Below, piece after piece: positions 32,951-45,900 of a DNA stretch of 64,000 bases. A program made the translations under genes and the position numbers. The DNA comes from Bathynomus jamesi. Its lineage: Eukaryota; Arthropoda; Malacostraca; Isopoda; Cirolanidae. The DNA lies in assembly GCA_023014485.1 (NCBI GenBank), contig JAJOZX010000197.1:62001-126000 (forward strand), given 5' to 3'. The notes beneath the pieces are model-generated. The model was not told the DNA's origin. It ran no database searches and saw only the letters and a list, made by a program, of their open reading frames with translations. Position 1 is the first letter of the stretch, and each line of letters starts with the position of its first letter.

Positions 32951-35306
32951 GTATGTGATTGAGTCAGGATTGCAATTTTGAATGGTTTGAGCCCATCCCA
33001 TGAAGAATGGGAATGGTTTCTTAGTGTATATTTGTATGAGTGAATGATTTTATAGTAATAGTATTGTACATGAAACACACTCAAGTTTTAAGGAAAGACT
33101 AAATTGAGCAAGTACGTGTGTTCTTAATGATGAAAGATTTTTTTTTTTTTTTTTTTTTTTTTAGAAAAATTGGGTTATACATATAGACTTTGGCCAAATT
33201 ATTAGAATTACAGATTCAAAATTACTTTTTAAATTTGTGGTAAATTAGTATTCTCTTAAAAAATGCATTGGTAAAAATAAAATGAGTTGTCTTTTAAGAA
33301 ATTTCTCTAGTAATTGTACTCCAGTTTCACTACACAGTTTCTTGTCCTTTAGTTTTAATTTAAGCATACTGTCAATATACTTGAAGCTAGGGATGTACTG
33401 ATATAATTTTTTAGCTGATGACTGATACCGATACCAATACTGATAATTAAAAACAGTATCGGCTGATAACTGATACCAATATCCAGTTAGGGTTTATTAG
33501 TTTGTCATATTTTTGTAACATATTCATAATTTATTTTCTGTGTTGAAAATTTGGCAACACTGCATTAGATGTCATAGTTTTGTTTGTTATACAATTGGAC
33601 TGTGGGCCTATGTTGGGCTTAGTAAATGTGTTTTTAACCAGCTCGCTGGGTTAATATTGTGAGCTATGACTACAAGATAGTTTTTTGGTTTTCTAGGCTT
33701 TATACCTATTTCTCAAAGTATTTACACTTGTTTGATCAGCTGTTTGAAGAGAAAATTGGGTAAAACTTATGTGCTACATTTCTTAGGACCTACGTTATGA
33801 TTAACCTGCAGCATTAAGCCAATAAAATATTGGAAATTTCACCCTCTAAATAGTCTTTTATTCATAATTTTAGAAAATTATACTTTTGAAATATTGGCCA
33901 ATACCAATATTGATAAAAATCTACTGACAGGGTTGGTAAAAAACCCATTTTTTTGAAAAACAAAAACCATTGTTTTTAATATACAGCCTGTAGGCTTATA
34001 TATACAGTATATATAAATTGAGGAAATTGAAAACTTTTAGTATTTCTAATATAATTTAAGTGTTAAAAAAATGAAAGCAGAGAAAACAATAGCCTAACCA
34101 TAAATTAAGAAAATAAACATCTGACTTATGATATGTGCATATAACCAAATATTTAAAAAATAATTCTTTAGCCTATATAGGCCTAGCCTACATGTAAAAA
34201 AAAAGTTTTGGGTTTTTTATTAAAAAATTTGTTTTATTTACCAACCCTGAAATACAGAGAGCTTTATCAACTCCTAATTTATTTCTTAATTTGGGCTGTA
34301 TCAGTCCAAAAGCAGAAAAAATTCTTTCAACTGCAGCATGAGATGACAGTTATGAACACTGATGCATTGTTCTGCACATCTTCAGACAGTTCCCTGATAG
34401 ATCTCCATCATGCAAGTGGGGTTATGTTTAGATTAATGGAAATACATGCATGCACAAAATATAAATGCAAGGTTGCCTGTATTCTTTTATTTCTTCTTCA
34501 TATACTTTTGTTTTTTTTGTTTTCTTTTAAAATGATTTAAACCATGGTTTAAACCAAATGATTTAAACCAAATGGTTTAAACCAAATGGTTTAAACCAAA
34601 TGGTTTAAACCAAACAACCCTGTCTACCCATATCATCGATACCAATATATTGGTACATCCCTACTTGAAGCATTGATGTCAGAGCTTCTTGTTATAATGC
34701 AAAAGTTTCCTATACAGTTTCTATGTGGTTTATGTCTAGGAAGTTACTGTCATTAAAACAACAGGATCCAGTTTCACTACTTAGTGTTGAAACTGGAATA
34801 CATTATTAGATAAAACTTATTACAAAAAAGGAATCTATCTATCTATCTATCTATAGTGCCTTGGTGGTGTAGTGGTTAGTGTTGCTGACTATGAATCCAT
34901 CAGCCCCAGGTTCAAGACCTGGTGATGGCAGCCAGCACCCAGCAAAACCCAGCTGTTCATCCTTCCACACGATAAAGAAAGTGGTTGGTAGATAAATGGG
35001 AACACTGGGTAGCCTAGTGGTTAAGACGCTGGGCTGCTGGTGAGGCATGGTTTGGATTCCACATTAAACTGTAGGTCCAAGGTGGAGTGAAAAGCTTGAC
35101 TTTCATCAGAATGAACAATTTGGGCGGAAGCTAACCAAAGGTTTTTATATATATATATATATATGATGAATAAAACCACGAAGGAAAAAAGAAACACAAA
35201 GGGGTGCTCAAGCGCTTTCGTCTAATGACATCCTCAGGAACACTGGAGTGAAAGGACAGATCAAGGCAATATATAGGTTACAAAAATAAACATACATACA
35301 TACATA

Positions 35307-35355
<49 letters not shown>

Positions 35356-36582
35356 AATAAAACCACGAAGGAAAAAGAAACACAAAGGGGTGCTCAAGCG
35401 CTTTCGTCTAATGACATCCTCAGACGAAAGCGCTTGAGCACCCCTTTGTGTTTCTTTTTCCTTCGTGGTTTTATTCATCATAAATACTTTTCACGTGTCA
35501 CTTTCGTGAAATAATTTTTCATATAATAATATATATATATATATTATATACATATATATAGTAGCATAGAAAAAATTGTGGGAGGAGCAAACATTTATAT
35601 GGGAGATTGACACTTTTAGCACTTCAGCCGACATTCAATATAAATTCAAATGGCTTGTTTATGAAACAGGTCACAAAAGAATAAAGAAATAAAAATAAAT
35701 ATAAATATAAATTGAGAAAAAATTAATGTGTGTATATGTATGTATGTATGTATGCAGTTAAATGTATATATATATATATATATATATGTGTATGTACCTT
35801 ACCTTACCTTACAACCTCACAAAGGTTCTGCGCGATGATTTCTCATTTCGCGAAGGTCAAGCTTGTATGTGTATATATATATATATGTGTGTGTGTTGTG
35901 TGTTTGTATATATGTGTGTATATGTATATATATTTGGTTATGCGGGTATACATGTGTACATGTGTAGGTGTATTATTTGTAATTTTTTCAATTTATATTT
36001 ATTTTTATTTTTATTTCTTTATTCATTTGCGACCTACCGTTTTTTCAGACAATAATTATAAAAACAAATCTGGTAATTTTTTCCCTTATGCATATTATAT
36101 ATATATATATTCTGTATATATTGCATTTATATTTCGTATATATACCGTATATATGTTGTATATATATTTTATGGTTCTTTATATATCATCTAGGTATCAT
36201 TTTGTTTTCCAATTTATATTTACTTGTACTTTTTTATTCGTTTGTGACTATAATATGCATGATTCGGACAATAACTAAAAAACCTGTGGTAATTTTTCCC
36301 TTATAAATTGGTGTGCCTCTCTTAAAATTTATCTTTCAATTTATTATTATTATTTTTTATTATTTTTTAATTTTTTTTTTTTTGGTTTATTTCTTTATTT
36401 CTTTGTGACATATATATCAATTTGGCATCATCTATTAAATTGATTGTAAACTTCACTTTTGAGCTTGAATTTGTAGACTCCACTTACAATATTTATATTT
36501 ATTTCTTTATTCTTTTGTGACCTGTTCCATAAACAAGCCATTTGAATTTATATTGAAGGTCGGCCAAAGTGCTAAAAGTGTC

Positions 36583-36633
<51 letters not shown>

Positions 36634-38036
36634 GGTGGGCGGAAAGTAGCTCCCTATTTTGGATTGGTAAAAAATACGTATATTATCCATTTATTTCAGA
36701 AGAAATAATATGAAAAGGTAGGCATACATGGTAGGTTTTCTCTAAAATTCAAAGTGGGCTCCAACTCTTTCCACTAGCTTCTGGAGCCGCCCAGGAATGG
36801 CGTCCACTGACTTTAGCAGGAACTCCGGCGGGATGGAGGACATGACTTCCCGAATTCGGTCCTCCAGTTCTTCCAATGTCCTCGGTTTGGTGCGGTAGAC
36901 TTCTTCCTTTACCCACCCCCAAAGAAAGAAGTCGCACGGTGTCAAGTCGGGGCTCCTGGCTGGCCATTGATGTGGACCACGATGACCCATCCAACGCCCA
37001 GGGAAGTGGGCATCCAGCCACTCACGGACAACAAGAGCGAAGTGCGGAGGGGCGCCATCTTGCATAAATATCAGATCGTCGATGTTCTCCCATGTGCTGA
37101 CAACCGGCCAGACCTCGTTTCGCAACATAGCAAGGTACCGCTCAGCATTCATGGTGTTGCGCAGAAGGAACGGGCCCACAACCTGATCTGAGGTCATACC
37201 ACACCACACCGTTACACTGAACCGATTCTGCCATTTTTCAGCGGTAACCGTGCGACTTCTTTCTTTGGGGGTGGGTAAAGGAAGAAGTCTACCGCACCAA
37301 ACCGAGGACATTGGAAGAACTGGAGGACCGAATTCGGGAAGTCATGTCCTCCATCCCGCCGGAGTTCCTGCTAAAGTCAGTGGACGCCATTCCTGGGTGG
37401 CTCCAGAAGCTGGTGGAAAGAGTTGGAGCCCACATTGAATTTTAGAGAAAACCTACCATGTATGCCTACCTTTTCATATTATTTCTTCTGAAATAAATGG
37501 ATAATATACGTATTTTTTTACCAATCCAAAATAGGGAGCTACTTTCCGCCCACCCTGTATATATATATGTATATATATTTGTGTTTTTTTTTATTTGCCT
37601 GTTTATTTCTTTATGATTATTTAGGCTATGACATATATATCACTAAGGCACTATTTTGTAATTAATTTTTTCTCAATTTATATTTATATTTATTTTTATT
37701 TCTTTATTCTTTTGTGACCTGTTTCATAAACAAGCCATTTGAATTTATATTGAATGTCGGCTGAAGTGCTAAAAGTGTCAATCTCCCATATAAATGTTTG
37801 CTCCTCCCACAATTTTTTCTATGCTTACTATATATATGTATATGTATATATATATATATGATGAATAAAACCACGAAGGAAAGGAAACACAAAATGGTGC
37901 TCAAGCGCTTTCGTCTAATGACATCCTGAGGATGTCATTAGACGAAAGCGCTTGAGCACCATTTTGTGTTTCCTTTCCTTCGTGGTTTTATTCATCATAA
38001 ATATTTTTCACGTGTTACCTTCGTGAAATAATTTTC

Positions 38037-38082
<46 letters not shown>

Positions 38083-41000
38083 TATGTATGTATGTATGTT
38101 TATTTTTGTAACCTATATATTGCCTTGATCTGTCCTTTCACTCCAGTGTTCCTGAGGATGTCATTAGACGAAAGCGCTTGAGCACCCCTTTGTGTTTTTT
38201 TTTCCTTCGTGGTTTTATTCATCATAAATACTTTTCACGTGTCACTTTCGTGAAATAATTTTTCATATATATATATATATATATAACTTGTGAATGGTTG
38301 TACATCTACTTTTTCACATTAACGTCCCTTTATAATATAACCTCCACATCATTGCACTCACATTTTCCCACTTTTGAGATTTTGGATGCTCATGATCTCC
38401 ATTCTTGGTCATGGCACTCAATGCTTAAATCCAGCTGGAAGACACTGTGTGTTTAGAGTAATGTAACTTTATAAGGCAGTATCCTTTCAGTCAAAGATGA
38501 GCCAAACCATGTTTTATTAAGCTTGTATTACATAAAATCTCATCCACAATTATGTATACCTTAATTAATGTACATGTCAAGTCTTAAGGTAAGTATACTG
38601 TATAGTATTTTATATTTAATGGATGTCTGCATCATTGCACTTTTTACTTCATTGTACACCTCAACCACCCAATTAGTGCAACTATTTTGAGAGTTGTATA
38701 TATATATATATAAAATTTTGATATCTTACCCATATTCTTCAGGTATCTTTAGAAAACTGATTATAAATTTTTTTAAAAAGTATAATATGAAAGAATTATA
38801 TATGTAAGATTCAATATTAGACATTTCATAGATTAACAAGATTTTGTTATAATGTTTCAGACCAACAAAGACCCTAGGATCCACTCATGGCTGGTCTACC
38901 TAACTGTGTTCGTAATTGTGTATTGTGCATGTCCTCCGTAGTGGCGGAGGGGACCTACAATTTTACGTGGGTTCTGAACTACAAAGAACATATGAAATTT
39001 TTATAGTGGGCACACTAGGGGCCACTTCTGCCCCTCGAGGTGGCTCCACTATGTAAAAACTGCCTGTACATTGGCAACAACCAATTTTTACAAAACTAAA
39101 TAATTATCAATTTAAAACTAAAGATAGAATCTCTGGATCCAGAGGATCAAAGTCATAATAGACTACTATCCACAAATATGTTACACTCTATATCTATTTA
39201 TAACTGACATGCAAATATATCAGATCCAAAGAATCCAGTCAATTTCATTACGGTATCCATCAATACCAGTACCTTGCTTACCAAAAATAAGTCATGGTCC
39301 AAGTCACAATTTACAACCATATACATTACAATATATATACTTAGGAGGAAAAGTGTAGGTGTGGCTATAAAGACTGTACAGTAATGTAGAAATTTGTGTG
39401 CACCCATTATGGGTCTCCCATTTAAAGGTGTTTGTGGGGCAAGTGAAGATCATGAGTTTTTTTTGGGGTGTGTAAGCACAGAGAGTATCCCCTGACCCAA
39501 GATGCTGCCTCCCTATATCCCACAACACTTGTAAAACTGTTTTCTTAAATTTGTTCTACATCTTGGCTTAAATAAGTTCATACTATGACCTCTAGTCTGA
39601 TTATTGTGATCTTTAATGAAAAGAGCATAAAAATCTATCTTATCCAACCCTTAATTTTACTACCTTAACTATACCCAATCTATCAACATATGTGTCTAAT
39701 CGATTTTTAAACACGTTTATAGACGTGCTACTAATTACTTCTACCAGCAAACTATTCCAGCCATTTACTATTCTATGCGTAAAAAAGTTTTTGGCAACTG
39801 CTGTCTTGAACCTTCTACTTGTCAACTTACACCCGTTATTTCTAGTCCTATTATACTGAGATATTTCTAAAAAGTTATCTCTGCCTACGTTATCGAACCC
39901 ATTCATAATTTTGAAAACCTGGATTAGATCACCCCTTAGCCTCCTAGTCTCGAGTGTAGTCAATTTTAAATCTTTAAGCCTATCCTCGTACGACTTTGAC
40001 CTAAGCGACGGAACCATCTTAGTTGCTCATCTTTGAACTCTTTTGATTCTGTCTATATCTTTGTGCATATGCCGATTCCAAAATTGGATCATTTACTCCA
40101 AATGGGGTCTAACTAATGATTTATAAAGAGGAACTATAATATTGTATGATTTGTACTCAAAATTCCGAGCTATAAAACCTAACACTTTGTTCGCTTTATT
40201 GACCGCTGCTGTACTTTGTTTTGCTACTTTTAAATCACCAGTGACTATAACTCCTAAATCTTTTTCCTGCTCTACGCTTATCAACTCTTACCCTGACATA
40301 CTATACGCAAAATTACCGTTACACGAACCTATATGTAAAATTTTGCACTTATCGACGTTAAATCTCATTTGCCATGTGACTGACCAATCAATGATTTTAT
40401 TCAGATCATTCTGGATTTTACCTCTATCTTTGTCATTAATTGCCCTACCACCCAGCATCGTGTCATCCGCAAACTTTGAAACTGTACTGACTAGGCCAAC
40501 ATCTAGATCGTTAATATATATAAGAAAAAGCAAGGGCCCCAATACAGAACCCTGAGGAATGCCACTCACTACATTAGCCCAACATGACTCCGCTTCATCA
40601 ACGACCATGCTCTGTTTCCTACCTCGCAACCACTCTTCTAGCCAATTTATTACTACACCCCTGATTCCATGAGCCTTAGTTTTCTCAATGAGTCTTTTGT
40701 GCGGTACGGTGTCAAACACTTTTTGAAAATCTAAATACACTACATCAACCGCCCGATGACTATCGTAAACATCAACCACGCTTTGAAAAAATTCTAAAAG
40801 ATTAGTTAAGCAAGATTTATTTCACCTAAAACTGTGCTGCATATTTCTAATTAAGTTATGCAATTCTAAGTGTTTGACTATACGATCCCTAATTATTGAT
40901 TCCAGTAGCTTACCTACAACAGACATTAAACTGATTGGCCTATAATTTCCCACCGCACCTTTATCGCATTTCTTAAAGATAGGTGTTACTTTTGCTAACG

Positions 41001-42908
41001 AAATTATCTGATACGCACCCCTCAGAAATAGACGCATTAAAAATCTTTGTTAGTGGCACAACAATGCTATCTTTTAATTCTTTTAGTTGTATTGGATATA
41101 TGGAATCCGGCCCTGGTGATTTACGTGTTTTCATTTTATCAATATAGCGCATTACTTTCCCTTCACTAACCACAATATTATCCAAAATATTACCATTATC
41201 AAAGGGTATTATGTCTATGACCGTAGTGATATTCGTTACATCTTCTATAGTAAAAACTGATGTAAAGAATTCATTTAGCAAGGTAGTCATTTTCTTGTTT
41301 TCAGAAACTAGATCTCCGTTAACATTTTTCAATGGCCCCAAGACACTTTTTACTGGACTTCTATTGTTGACGTATTGAAAGAATCGCTTGGGGTTTTCTT
41401 TATCATCACGAGCTATGGAGATTTCAAATTTGTGCTTGGACTTTTTTATTACACTTTTCGCTTCACGCCTTAGAGATTGTAGTTGTTCCGTAACCACAAA
41501 TTGTCTTTATCGCAGTTATGTAGCCTATAAGCCCTATCTCTACTTTTTATAGTCTCCTACTCTAGAAGTAAACCACAAGGGCTTGTTATTTACTTTCGCA
41601 CGCTTAATTTTTTACAGTACACATTCCTCATTTATAGTCCTAAATACTGTTTCAAATGATTCCCACATTAGTTTTGCATTGGAGTTCCCCATTACATTTT
41701 CCCATTTGACAGGTGACAATTTATTTCGAAATTTACAAAAGTCTGCATGCTGGAAGTTAGGAATTTTAGTCGAGTTAGCTGGTTTCGAGTGACTTACTGA
41801 GAGGACAAACTCTACCATATTGTGATCGCTATTGCTTAATGGTCCTATTACTTGAAGATCAGTGATTAGCCTTTCATCCATAGTTATTACTAAATCTAAA
41901 ATACTGTCCAACCTCGTAGGTTCCCCAACCTTTTGAATAAGAAAGCTATCCTCGAGAAAATTAACTAAACGATTACCTTCCGCATCTCCCTGCATTGTAT
42001 CGTAATTCACGTTGGCGCATTTAAAGTCACCCATAACTAAAGCCTGCTCATTACCTATTGTTCTCTTTAGTTCATGATATAACGCTTCATCTGTATCAGC
42101 TGTTTGATTAGGGGGCCTATATATAACTGCAACAAGAAGTTTGAAATTGTCCAATTTAAGTTCTGCTATAGTCAAATCTATTGGTTTTGGAATTCTGTGC
42201 TTTACTTCTATAACATTTGCAATATTATCTTTGATATACAACATAACACCACCTCCTCACCTACCTATTCTGTTTTTAACAAAAAGTCTATAACCTCTAA
42301 TTTGATACTCCCCTACAAAGTCACGTGTTTCAGTGCTAAGCCATGATTCATTTATCGCAATTAAATCATAGTGTTTTTTCGTTATTATGTGGATCCACAC
42401 TTATTTGAATTTTATCAGTTAAAAATATTCAAGAAACATTTCTTTATTTTTGGCTTATTTTCTTTAATCATTAGTTGATTCTGCCAGTCTCAAACTGTGA
42501 AAACTATTTCTTTTGTACATATAATACTGAAAAATTCTTTAATATGGTGTTATCCAAGGATTTTATAGTTTTTTTTTTTTTAAACAATTTTGAATTTTGT
42601 AATATTGTAATATTTGTAATTGGTAATATTGAATTTTACATATGTAATAGTTACATCATTTTGTACATATTTATAATCCATTTTCTAAAGATACCTCAAG
42701 TATATGGGTGAAACATTAAATAAATATACCAAAAGCAATAACTTTTAGTATATTTATTTTGGTATATTTATATATATATTTTTTTTGGTATACTGTATTC
42801 ATATTTATATTTTTTTAATTTTTATTTTGGTATATTTATTTTGTTTAAATTTCAAGAATTGTTTTGAAGATTTATCAATATGCAAGAAATTCTTTTGGGA
42901 ATTTGGAG

Positions 42909-42950
<42 letters not shown>

Positions 42951-45900
42951 TTAAAGTTTTTGAGATTTTAAGCTGATTAAAAGAAGTTAAACAGTAGGCT
43001 GTAAAAGTAGTAGCCTATTTACTGATAGAAAATTTTACTAGGTCCTTTATTTTAAGTTTTCTATTTACATATAAGAGACAAAAGTTAGAGTAGCACAGAC
43101 TACTTTATTTAGCATTTTACAAGTATCTTGCAATTCTTTTCTTTCTCAGTTTGCTACATTAGTTTTATTTAGTAAGTGAGACTTACTTATATTTCTGTGG
43201 ATATTCTTAGTTAAATTTTAAAGCTATTTTATAATGTACTCTGTTATCTTCATTTGAGCAGCTGTTGCACAGCAATGTAGATTATGTTGAGCAGAAACAA
43301 CAAGGCATGACTGGTGGAACATTGTGGCTAAAATGCAAGGATTTAAGAGTTCTTCAGATTGATGTTATCGGGGCTGATCAGTTTTCCAAAGTAGTTGATA
43401 CTTTGGAAGCCCTCACTAATGTTGGTATGTGAACTGTATAGAAATTTGGTGTAATTAATGTTAAAACTTATACAGAATAAAAACTTAGCTATAATTATTA
43501 TTGTTATAAAAGATGAGAGCACTTAGCTGCTGTTGAAATTTGTTTAAAAAATTAATCTGCCATCCATAGCCAGTAGATAGGTGCCAAACAGTTAGTTAGA
43601 AATATGTATTTTAATTATTTTTTGTTTGTAGATGATTTATCTGTGTTTGTCAAATAATTTGACAAATGTCCAAAATCTGAAAAACTTTGAATTTTTATTT
43701 TATTGAACTAGCGTGCCAGAATGAATGCAGTTGTATTATTTTATCTTATATATATAGTTGAAACTTTATAACTACTGTAGTTAGGTCTGAATAGGTGTAT
43801 GTCACTGGTTTTAAATATATCCTACTGTAATTAATTTTCTTTTCTTTTTTTTGTCAGAGGAACCAACACTTCATTACCCCTTCTTTTATCAACCTATGTT
43901 TACCATCCTAGAAGATGGATGGTCTGCCTTCAGTCCAGCAACAGAATTTTCCAAGCTTATTCAACAAGGAGATGAGTGGAGAATATCGTATGTTAATAGA
44001 GATTATAAGGTAGGCCTATTCTTTGTGCCCCTTTTTATGCCTCTATCAAAAAATTTGGAGGGGCCATACTGGATTACACTTGTCCATACATCTGTTTGTC
44101 ACATTTTCACGTCTGCACCATAACTTTCGAGCTGCTCAAAATAAATTGATGAAACTTAATACTGTGTTATGAGCAAGAATTAAAGGTCAAAGATAAGAAT
44201 GGAGGTTCGCGCCATTACTTTTGATCCAGTCAACATAAATTTATGGAACTTCATACACATACGTATCGTCCAAAGACAACGTATCGCAAGCAAAAATCGG
44301 GTTCTTGCATGAAAGATCAAGGTCACAAATATAGGTGGGGGCATTATTATTGTTTTTTTTTGTTTTTTTAAATCCTTTCACTCAGTACACAACTGTGTAG
44401 CTGAAAAATAAACCATATTTATTTTTATTCGACCAAACGTAAAGACTTTTTTACCTTGTATCATAATTCGTGAGTGAAAGGGTCAAATAATTTTGAAAGC
44501 TGCTGTATTGAGGTTCATAGAAAAATTTGTTTTTACTTTCAGATATGTCCATCGTATCCAAGTGGAGTTGTTGTACCAAAAGGAATTGATGACAGTGATT
44601 TGATTGCTGTTGCAAGTTTCCGTCAAGCAGGGAGATTTCCTGTGTTGGCTTATCGCCATGAAGGAAGGGTGAGTAAAAGGACTCTTAATATATTTCTGAC
44701 CAAAATATTTGGAGACAATGGAGAGAGAGACTGGATTGCATTTATCCGTTTGCCTATTTATTACACTTTCGTGTCCAGGCTCTAACTTTTGAACCACTCA
44801 ACAGAAATTAATTAAATTTTACACTTGTATGGATGATCACAAGATGAAGTGCCATAAGCAAGAATTAGGTTCCTGCATCAAAGGTCAAGGTCACAAGTAG
44901 ATGTCAAAGGTTAGATGGAGAGGCACGTCATAATTTTTTAACTAAATCTAAATAGATGAAACTTCACACACGTATGGATGACCATAAGACAATACGTCTT
45001 GCAAGAATCAGGATTTTGTACTAAAGGTCAAGGCAACAAATATAGGTGGAAACATTGATGTCATTCCAGCATAGTTTTTGTCGGGTCTAATTTTTATTTT
45101 CATCTATTCTGACATTCATCTCAAACATCCTCGCCAGAATAAAATTCTGTAATAAAATTCCGGCGATGGAAAGCCAACCAGGTATCTGACGAGTGACGAA
45201 GGGCCAACAAGGGGTACATGACAGTAAAAATATTTCTCAAATAAAACTACCTTATTTATTTGCATGAAAATACAAAAATATAGTGTCTAAGACGAGCATT
45301 GCGGTGGTGTGGGAGCAATTCCGGGCCCATTGCTGGACGTCTAGCACGTAAGCCACTTTCCATAAGTCTCCTTCTAATGGTTCGCTCCGATACACTGGCG
45401 TCTCGAGACTTTTCCAGCTCATTGCGGACGTTTGTGGCAGTCAAGCGACGATCTCGCAAAACACTCAAGACGATGAAACGATCGTCACGGGCAGCGCGAT
45501 CTTCCAGATCCTGATCTTCGGGTGTACTCCCCTGTCTCCACATAACGTTGGTAGACACGTCAAACCGTTGTTTTTGGAATTCCTAGCTCATCGGCGACGT
45601 TAACGCTGGCTCCGACAATTTTCAATTAGGGCGACGACTCTTGCGACGTTCACGGCACTCAAATCCATTGTAAATGTCCAATTCTGAAACCCAAAAGAAT
45701 TAGAAGTCTATCTGTTATTAAACGCAAATGCCTACTCCCACTAGTGGAAGAAAAAAGTGGCACTAGCAGTCTAAGAGCAACTGAATGTCAGACTGTCGAA
45801 TTCTTAAAAGAAGTAAAAAATTCGTTACAGCTAGTGTGTTCGCAGCTGACGTTGTTTTGTCTCGTTATTTGGTTGCCTCATAGACTATATTTTTGAATTT

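Larger units (their letters stand above)
33380..34671. mobile_element. hAT element (outer) in MTMR9 intron 1, 8-bp duplication
   Basis: The element is 33388-34663. It starts TAGGGATGTACTGATAT and ends ATATTGGTACATCCCTA. It is flanked by identical CTTGAAGC octamers (33380-33387 and 34664-34671). Subterminal sequence repeats ACTGATACCGATACCAATA-type motifs. A second hAT-type element is nested inside at 33928-34622. Confidence 0.88.
35161..38232. repeat. Large inverted repeat, arms about 570 bp, in MTMR9 intron 1
   Basis: The left arm (about 35161-35728) returns inverted at about 37659-38232. Each arm contains, from the outside in: a hammerhead-like unit, TA and CATA microsatellites, a smaller perfect foldback, a TTTCACGTG block and a segment with GGAGGAGCAAACATTTATAT. 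The centre holds diverged extra copies of the AATTTATATTTATTTTTATT segment (near 35985, 36203, 36490) and a palindromic mariner derivative (36631-37557). Confidence 0.85.
38996..42385 (-). mobile_element. CR1-like LINE chimera: family-A 3' end joined to family-B body
   Basis: 38996-39650 matches the 3' part of the LINE at 26355-28430 (TATAGTGGGCACACTAGGGG, then ATCTTGGCTTAAATAA near 39560). At about 39651 this similarity stops, and a different CR1 family continues without a gap in the same orientation: C-terminus, thumb, RT and endonuclease to about 42385. The junction has no target duplication that I can see. Confidence 0.78.

Noticed and set aside
34855..34930. A functional tRNA gene
   Set aside because: A- and B-box-like sequences are present, but acceptor and anticodon stems do not pair properly, and it is followed by a second tRNA-like head and a SINE body.
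35730..36708. ORFs rich in Tyr/Ile through TA-rich sequence
   Set aside because: Microsatellite translation (YIYIYI-type), no coding signature.
37250..37438. A separate plus-strand gene in the mariner palindrome
   Set aside because: It is the inverted copy of the transposase C-terminus in the other palindrome arm.
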